The translations under genes and the position numbers were made by a program. From assembly GCF_014699005.1 (NCBI RefSeq), contig NZ_JACWZY010000002.1:434001-498000 (forward strand): 64,000 bases of DNA. The letters run 5' to 3'. Shown piece by piece: positions 58,836-64,000 of this stretch. The notes beneath the pieces were generated by a model. It was not told where the DNA came from and did no database searches. It saw nothing but the letters and a program-made list of their open reading frames with translations. The stretch's first letter is position 1. Every line of letters starts with the position of its first letter. Source of the DNA: Spirosoma profusum (GTDB lineage: Bacteria; Bacteroidota; Bacteroidia; Cytophagales; Spirosomataceae).

Positions 58836-61800
58836 TTAGAAGCGAACGTTCAGGTTGAACCCAATGCTACGTGTAATGGGCAAACCAGTCGACTCAAGAC
58901 CAATCAGGTTATCCGAGCTAAAGCCGAATTGTTCTGGGTCGATGTTTGGAACCCATTTCTTAAGAATCGCTACGTTGTTAGCCACTGCACTTAAGCGAAT
59001 GCCTTTAATGAACAGGCTCTTGGGAAGTAACGAAGTGAAATCGTACCCAATGCTGATCTGGCGAAGTTTCCAGAGACCGGCATCGTATACAACCTGTTCG
59101 CCCAGGCTCTTCGTGCGGCCAACTGAATAGTAATCCTGAACCGTAGCACGTACCGTGTTAACCTCGCCATTTGTATTGACGCCAGGGCCTACCATTCTGT
59201 TATCAGCATCGCCACGACCAACCAGCGTTTCTTTCTGTAGACCATGACGGAACGCATTCAGGTTGGTGCCCGATATCATTTTGCCACCCAGTTTGAAATC
59301 GATCAGGAACGACAGACTGACACCTTTGAAATTGAACGTATTGGTAATGCCGCCAACGTACTTAGGCAGCGCCGAACCAAACGAGATCTGATCGGCTGTT
59401 CGGTTGGGAATACCATCGCTACCATTTATGATACGTCCCTGTGCATCACGTGCGTATCCGTAGCTGTAAAGCTGACCCAACTCCTGACCTACCACCTGAC
59501 GTAGTTCGCCTACGTAGATACCTGTACCAACGGTGATACGTTCGGCCTGTTTGTCTTTGTTGATATCCTTTTCGGGCGATCCGTCGTCGTCGGTGAGCAG
59601 TTTCAGCAGTTTAGTCTTGTTATAAGAACCGTTCAACGTAACATCCCAGGAGAAATCCTTAGTCCGCAAAGGCGACAGGTTTAACAGCACCTCGATACCC
59701 TGATTACGGCTTTCTCCATTGTTAATGAGGACGCTGGTATAACCCGATGCATCAGACGACTGGGCTTGCACAATCTGGTCGCTGGTGATTTTGTTGTAGA
59801 CAGCTAAGTCCAGGCCAACCCGGTTGTTGAACATCTTCAACTCCAAACCAACTTCGGTTTCCTGGGTACGGCTGGGACGTAGCGTGTTGCTGGGAACCGT
59901 ATTCGACGTAATATTACCTACCGGCTGACCCTGCCCAGCGGGGTTTGGAAAAAGGTTAGCCGCTACGGCGTAGAACAGGTTGTTCGAGTAAGGTGCTACG
60001 TCGCCATCGCTACCTACGGCAGCATAAGCCGCGCGGAGTTTACCAAAGTTCAGCCAGGCAGGCAGTTTGTCGAAGGCTTGCGAGAAGACGAAACTACCCG
60101 TTACCGACGGATACAAAATGCTCCGATTGCCAGCCGCCAGCGTCGAGAACCAGTCATTGCGAACGGTTCCGTTCAGGTACAGGAAGTCTTTGTACGATAA
60201 TTCAGCTGCGCCGTAAAGTGAATTGACTTTCCGCTCGCTGAGGCCGTAGGTTGGGTCTTTGACACGTCCGTTCTGAGGAACGTACAAGCCGCGGACAATG
60301 AAATCGGTAGCCTGTACGCTGTTCAAATCGCTTCGACGGTAGAGCTGGTTGCCGCCCAGCGTCAGGTCTACGCCAATTGCCCCGAATTTCCGCGTGGCGC
60401 CAATCAGGAAGTCGGTGTTGACTTCGCGGAACCGGCGAGATTCCTGCACATACGCTCCATTCACGAAGCCAGCCGGAGCCGCAGCCAGCGACGCCTGACC
60501 AGTCGGGAAGTTATAATCCTGATCGCGCGACCAGTAATCCTGACCAACCCGACCCTGAACATACAACCAGTCTGTTACGTTGTAGCGAGCCGAAATATTG
60601 CCAAACAGACGGTCACGACGGATGTTTTCAAACTTATAGTTCATGACGAAATATGGATTCGTCCGGTTCATGAACCGAGAGTAAATAAACTCGTTGCCAG
60701 TAGCAGGGTTAATCTGATTGGCTTCCAGTACGTCGAGTGGCATCGAGTTCGCGAGCGTGTAAATAACCGTGGGCGTACTGTTATCCTGCTGAGCAATCTG
60801 GGGCGGGTTTTTATTGTACTCGTTCGAGTAGTTCATCGAGCCCGTCACCGTCAGGCGATTCGAAAGGTTATAGCTAAAGCCGAGGTTAATGGTTTTCCGG
60901 TTGAAGCTATTATTTGGCGTAATGCCCTTATTGTCCAGATTGGAGATCGACAGATTGAAGCCGCCTTTTTCGCTACCCGACGAAACCGCTACCGAATTCG
61001 TCCACGTAGAGCCTTCACGATAGAACTTGTTGATAATGTTACGTACTGGCTGATACGGAACCGTTACGCCCCCGAAAAGCACCTGTGTTTGTCCTGCGAA
61101 TTTTTCCCCGAAACTCCACATGCCCGACGTTGGGTTGGGCGCCGTCGGGCGCACGCCGTATTCACCCTGTCCGTATTCATACTGATAATCTGTGTAATCG
61201 AGCGGATGATCGGTGGTGAAGTTGGTGTTATACGTAACACCAATGCCTTGACCGGTGCCTTTGGTTTTGGTCGTAATCAGAATAGCGCCGTCTTTGGCCC
61301 GCGAGCCATAAAGAGCGGCTGCCGTTCCACCTTTCAGTACGGTCATACCTTCAATATCGTCGGGGTTGATCGACGACAGACCGTCGCCACCGTCGGAGTA
61401 GTTCCGGTCGCGGTTACCGATGGAGTTGTCGCTACCCGTGTTCCCGTTGTTTTGTCCGAAGTTGGTATTATCGACCGGTACGCCGTTGATAACGATAAGC
61501 GGGCTGTTCTGACCCGAGAACGACGACTGACCGCGAATCCGGATTTTACTGGTTCCCGCAGCGCCCGTGCCCAGGCTACTGATGTTTACACCGGCAATTT
61601 TCCCCTGAAGCGCATTTATAAAGTTAACCGTACGGTTGGTAGTCACCTGTTCGGGGCTCACAATGGCGGTAGCGTAGCCAAGTCGTTTCGCTTCTTTTTT
61701 GATACCCAGCGCCGTCACGACCACTTCACCAAGGTTTTGTTCAGACTCCTGAAGCGTAATGGTTAACTGGGTCTGATTGCCAATGGATTGAGTAACTCCT

Positions 61801-62054
61801 GCGAAACCAATAGCACTAAACACGAGCGTAGCATTAGGCTGTACGTTCAGTGTAAAACTACCATTACCATCGGTGGTTGTTCCTAGTTGGGTATCACGCA
61901 CCAGAATACTTACGCCTGGAATCGGTTGCTGATCTTTGCCCGATAAGACGCGACCTGTGACACGGCGGTCCTGCGCCTGGGCCAAATGTGTCACGAAAAA
62001 GGCAGTCAATAGCAAGAAGCAGAGACTGAGCCTGAATTGTACAACATGTTTCAT
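58836..62054 (-). CDS. SusC/RagA TonB-linked outer-membrane transporter
   Basis: This 1072-residue protein has a signal peptide (MKHVVQFRLSLCFLLLTAFFV). A carboxypeptidase regulatory-like domain follows (VTGRVLSGKDQQPIPGVSI), then the SusC plug with GIKKEAKRLGYA and INALQGKIAGVNIS, LIVINGVPVD, then the beta-barrel ending in SIGFNLNVRF. It imports nutrients together with the SusD protein encoded 29 bp downstream. The 540 bp upstream contain no obvious regulator, such as a FecR/sigma pair. Confidence 0.95.
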   Translation of the reverse strand: MKHVVQFRLSLCFLLLTAFFVTHLAQAQDRRVTGRVLSGKDQQPIPGVSILVRDTQLGTTTDGNGSFTLNVQPNATLVFSAIGFAGVTQSIGNQTQLTITLQESEQNLGEVVVTALGIKKEAKRLGYATAIVSPEQVTTNRTVNFINALQGKIAGVNISSLGTGAAGTSKIRIRGQSSFSGQNSPLIVINGVPVDNTNFGQNNGNTGSDNSIGNRDRNYSDGGDGLSSINPDDIEGMTVLKGGTAAALYGSRAKDGAILITTKTKGTGQGIGVTYNTNFTTDHPLDYTDYQYEYGQGEYGVRPTAPNPTSGMWSFGEKFAGQTQVLFGGVTVPYQPVRNIINKFYREGSTWTNSVAVSSGSEKGGFNLSISNLDNKGITPNNSFNRKTINLGFSYNLSNRLTVTGSMNYSNEYNKNPPQIAQQDNSTPTVIYTLANSMPLDVLEANQINPATGNEFIYSRFMNRTNPYFVMNYKFENIRRDRLFGNISARYNVTDWLYVQGRVGQDYWSRDQDYNFPTGQASLAAAPAGFVNGAYVQESRRFREVNTDFLIGATRKFGAIGVDLTLGGNQLYRRSDLNSVQATDFIVRGLYVPQNGRVKDPTYGLSERKVNSLYGAAELSYKDFLYLNGTVRNDWFSTLAAGNRSILYPSVTGSFVFSQAFDKLPAWLNFGKLRAAYAAVGSDGDVAPYSNNLFYAVAANLFPNPAGQGQPVGNITSNTVPSNTLRPSRTQETEVGLELKMFNNRVGLDLAVYNKITSDQIVQAQSSDASGYTSVLINNGESRNQGIEVLLNLSPLRTKDFSWDVTLNGSYNKTKLLKLLTDDDGSPEKDINKDKQAERITVGTGIYVGELRQVVGQELGQLYSYGYARDAQGRIINGSDGIPNRTADQISFGSALPKYVGGITNTFNFKGVSLSFLIDFKLGGKMISGTNLNAFRHGLQKETLVGRGDADNRMVGPGVNTNGEVNTVRATVQDYYSVGRTKSLGEQVVYDAGLWKLRQISIGYDFTSLLPKSLFIKGIRLSAVANNVAILKKWVPNIDPEQFGFSSDNLIGLESTGLPITRSIGFNLNVRF

Positions 62055-62351
62055 TAGATAGATTGGTTTGATTGGAAGTTATTAGGTGATACTGAGTGAT
62101 TACAGATTGCTTTTGACAACCAGTAACTCGTACTATTTATCCGAAGACGAAGTAGAGAATAACACTAAATTGTCAAATAGACACAATTTTAAAAATGTTA
62201 CATTTTATCGGAGAATAATAAAATTTGTCTTTGTTCATAAAGAGATGGCTAAGTAATTCCTACTATGTATCTTAAAAAGAATCAAAAAAATTTGGAAGTA
62301 ATATGAAGATTATTCACCTTTGCCCACCGACCTAGAAGAGTAATCATTTTT
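62055..62351. other. Long divergent intergenic region upstream of SusC
   Basis: This AT-rich region must contain the SusC/SusD promoter on the - strand. On the + strand TTTG (62291-62294) and CACCTTTG (62315-62322), 20 bases apart, resemble the Bacteroidota -33 TTTG / -7 TAnnTTTG promoter with one base off. No gene is supported. Confidence 0.35.
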
Positions 62352-62476
62352 TTGACTTTATTCTTATGGAAACCAACTACGTATCATCGACTTATTTCTG
62401 CACTGGTACTCCTCCTGTCTTTTCTGGAATGGATGCCATGCGAATGTGTTGTTGACCCTATCAGTTTGTCCGATAC
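62352..62476 (+). other. Possible tiny exported ORF or decayed gene
   Basis: A TTG-start frame from 62352 encodes a hydrophobic stretch (HRLISALVLLLSFLEW) that looks like a signal peptide, ending after about 40 codons. A separate ATG frame (62366-62455, 29 codons) overlaps it and ends in MRMCC. Neither has a clear ribosome site. One could be a leader or small peptide, or the region may be a remnant. Confidence 0.2.
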
Positions 62477-62551
62477 GTAGCACTAACCCAGCATCATTTT
62501 TGATTTAAAGTTCGTTTAGCAAACAATCAGTTTGCCTTTCATAACCTCTAA

Positions 62552-62574
62552 TACTATACTTAATCTGTATAGTA
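62552..62574. promoter_or_regulatory. Inverted repeat upstream of the dioxygenase gene
   Basis: TACTATAC (62552-62559) and GTATAGTA (62567-62574) are perfect inverted copies with a 7-base spacer, 21 bp before the ATG at 62596. A repressor or activator site is possible. Confidence 0.4.
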
Positions 62575-62595
62575 AGTATTTTAAAATTATTTGTT

Positions 62596-63432
62596 ATGAC
62601 TTTAATCGCTGAATTGCCTAAAAACCAAGTACGTAGTAGTGTGCAGCCTAATTTCTTGCTGACTGACGAGCAAAAAGCTTTTTTCGACAAGAATGGTTTT
62701 TTACATATCAAGGGATTCGTCCAGCGCGAAACGGTGCAACTCTTTATACAGGAGTTACAGCGTGTCGAAGCGAACTGGATCGCTGAAAAGGTCGATAAAA
62801 TCAACGGCACACCTATTAAATATGGCCGCGATGAAAACGGACAGCAGATTGTACAGCGATTTGCGTTTGCTTCCTGGTTTAGTCCGGTGCTACGTGAATT
62901 TTTACAGGATAAGCGCCTGAAAGCACTTACTACATTGCTGCAGCCGTATGATGGACGTATCGGCGAAGATGAAAAAGACGGTCTGGTGGTGAATCACTAT
63001 GTTCGGACGCCGGAGAGTAATTTCTCGAGAATGGGCTGGCATACCGATAGCCCGCGCGATCTATTTCTGGGCCACCGTATCCGGCCGATGCTCAACGTTG
63101 GCCTGCACCTCGACGATTGCCCCATGACAAATGGTGGCCTACGGGTATTGCCCGGCACCCACAAGCAAAGCACCCTGCTGACCTTGTTCCGCAAACGGCA
63201 GTTCATCGACCACCGCCCCGACCCACGCGAAGTAGGTTTCGACATCGAAGCCGGTGATTTAACCATTCACAATGGCAGCCTGTGGCATCGGGTTGAGCAG
63301 TCACCGAATCTGGGAGCCGCCAGCCGTCGGCGCGTGATGTACATTCCGCTCATTACGGGCGAATACCAACCCAAAACGGCTGCCAGCAAAACGCCATTTT
63401 ACCATATTTTAGGACGTAAAATTTTACGGTAA
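62596..63432 (+). CDS. Phytanoyl-CoA dioxygenase family protein
   Basis: This 278-residue Fe(II)/2-oxoglutarate oxygenase shows the iron triad: His-x-Asp in GWHTDSPRDL (~150) and a distal His in LWHRVEQS (~235), with the 2-oxoglutarate-binding Arg in SRRRVMYIPL. FFDKNGFLHIKGFV at the N-terminus and GGLRVLPGTHKQS are typical family blocks. Such enzymes hydroxylate a small molecule or lipid. It is followed by a sterol desaturase/fatty acid hydroxylase family gene on the same strand, which suggests linked lipid or terpenoid modification. Confidence 0.88.
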   Translation: MTLIAELPKNQVRSSVQPNFLLTDEQKAFFDKNGFLHIKGFVQRETVQLFIQELQRVEANWIAEKVDKINGTPIKYGRDENGQQIVQRFAFASWFSPVLREFLQDKRLKALTTLLQPYDGRIGEDEKDGLVVNHYVRTPESNFSRMGWHTDSPRDLFLGHRIRPMLNVGLHLDDCPMTNGGLRVLPGTHKQSTLLTLFRKRQFIDHRPDPREVGFDIEAGDLTIHNGSLWHRVEQSPNLGAASRRRVMYIPLITGEYQPKTAASKTPFYHILGRKILR

Positions 63433-63486
63433 CAACGCTACGTTCAGACGTAGTAATCTGACTAAAAGCGAAGTAATAACGAACGT

Positions 63487-64000
63487 ATGGATTTCAACTG
63501 GCTAGCTTCTTTTCTTGTACATGCCAATTGGCTGGCTTTTGCCGTTCCGATCTTCCTCTTATTTATGGGGATCGAGTACCTCGTTGCCCGGTGGCAGCAA
63601 AAGAAGTATTTCCAATTCAGTACGTCGGTCGCTAACATAAACGTAGGCATCGCCGAACGCTTGCTGGATACGTTCACTGTTGGCGCTTTTTACTTCGTAT
63701 ACGATTCTCTACACCGCCATTTCGCCATTTTCGATATACGTCCAACGGTCTGGACGTGGGTTAGTTTGCTCATCGTGACCGATTTTGTCTGGTACTGGTA
63801 TCACCGGCTGGCGCACGAAATCAACCTCTTTTGGGCCGTACACGTAGTACATCACCAGAGCGAGGATTTTAACTACACCGTCTCCGCCCGGATCACGGTT
63901 TTTCAGGCCGTGGTACGTACCGGTTTCTGGTCGATTTTGCCGGTTATCGGTTTTCCAGCGGAGATGATTACGACCATTCTGCTCGTTCATGGGCTGTATC
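63487..64000 (+). CDS. Sterol desaturase / fatty acid hydroxylase family protein, 3'-partial
   Basis: The gene starts at ATG 63487 (MDFNWLASFLVHANWLAFAV) and is cut by the window end after 171 codons. Several membrane segments are visible. Two histidine boxes of the di-iron hydroxylase family can be read: HRLAHE (~117) and HVVHHQSEDFN (~130). The third box would lie beyond the window. Such integral membrane enzymes hydroxylate or desaturate lipids or carotenoids. It starts 54 bp after the dioxygenase gene and is probably co-transcribed. Confidence 0.88.
   Translation, partial: MDFNWLASFLVHANWLAFAVPIFLLFMGIEYLVARWQQKKYFQFSTSVANINVGIAERLLDTFTVGAFYFVYDSLHRHFAIFDIRPTVWTWVSLLIVTDFVWYWYHRLAHEINLFWAVHVVHHQSEDFNYTVSARITVFQAVVRTGFWSILPVIGFPAEMITTILLVHGLY

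Overview
The window looks like a chromosome segment of a Bacteroidota bacterium of the order Cytophagales, most like Spirosoma or a close relative. The reasons are a SusC/SusD outer-membrane pair, Bacteroidota-type lipoprotein signals, Bacteroidota-specific hypothetical proteins, and many copies of a palindromic intergenic repeat built on GTCATKCTGACGAAGGAAG. This assignment is inferred from protein style; no rRNA or marker tree was available.

Layout. (1) 1-9278: catabolic genes on the + strand: a beta-propeller protein (probably cut by the window edge), a YhcH/YjgK/YiaL protein, a D-2-hydroxyacid dehydrogenase, a zinc alcohol dehydrogenase, a succinate/ketoglutarate-semialdehyde dehydrogenase, an MFS transporter and a malate-synthase-like enzyme. 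(2) 9293-12013: a secreted multidomain sugar dehydrogenase (GSDH-like propeller, PKD, cytochrome c, CBM6-like). (3) 12176-16573: a trans-4-hydroxyproline catabolic cluster on the - strand (D-hydroxyproline oxidase, epimerase, deaminase) with a divergent AraC regulator; the aldehyde dehydrogenase at 4245 could finish the route to 2-oxoglutarate. (4) 16747-20554: fructose-1,6-bisphosphatase and a four-PAS histidine kinase.

(5) 20848-40777: a ~19.9-kb integrative element in the 3' end of a tRNA-Arg(CCG) gene. A 21-bp tRNA 3' fragment marks the left end (20/21 match); the intact tRNA, a tyrosine recombinase and paired GGGGACG sites mark the right end, and the same paired sites sit inside the left end. 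The backbone (integrase, HTH protein, replication initiator with internal iteron-like repeats) has host-like base composition. The cargo is AT-rich and looks like defence genes: a Vsr / m5C methyltransferase / MvaI-BcnI-type nuclease system, apparently co-transcribed with a membrane-anchored dCTP-deaminase/dUTPase-fold protein and a HAD phosphatase; an AbiGi-like gene with an unusual partner; a DUF5677-like protein; a putative PD-(D/E)XK protein; and several unknown membrane or propeller-like proteins. Decayed copies of the replication gene's 3' part lie between cargo genes, suggesting the element grew by repeated insertion or recombination of related elements. No relaxase or conjugation gene is visible.

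(6) 40907-53488: housekeeping genes: RNase R, a PolB-like exonuclease with an altered catalytic motif, LipB, YraN, an S41 protease, an ECF sigma factor and pyruvate carboxylase. (7) 53860-64000: an outer-membrane protein, a small lipoprotein, GlpD, a SusC/SusD operon, a phytanoyl-CoA dioxygenase family protein and the start of a sterol desaturase/fatty acid hydroxylase family gene.

A second global signal is the word TACGT/ACGTA. It is strongly over-used in the host genes, often across codon boundaries by synonymous choice, and nearly absent from the AT-rich cargo.
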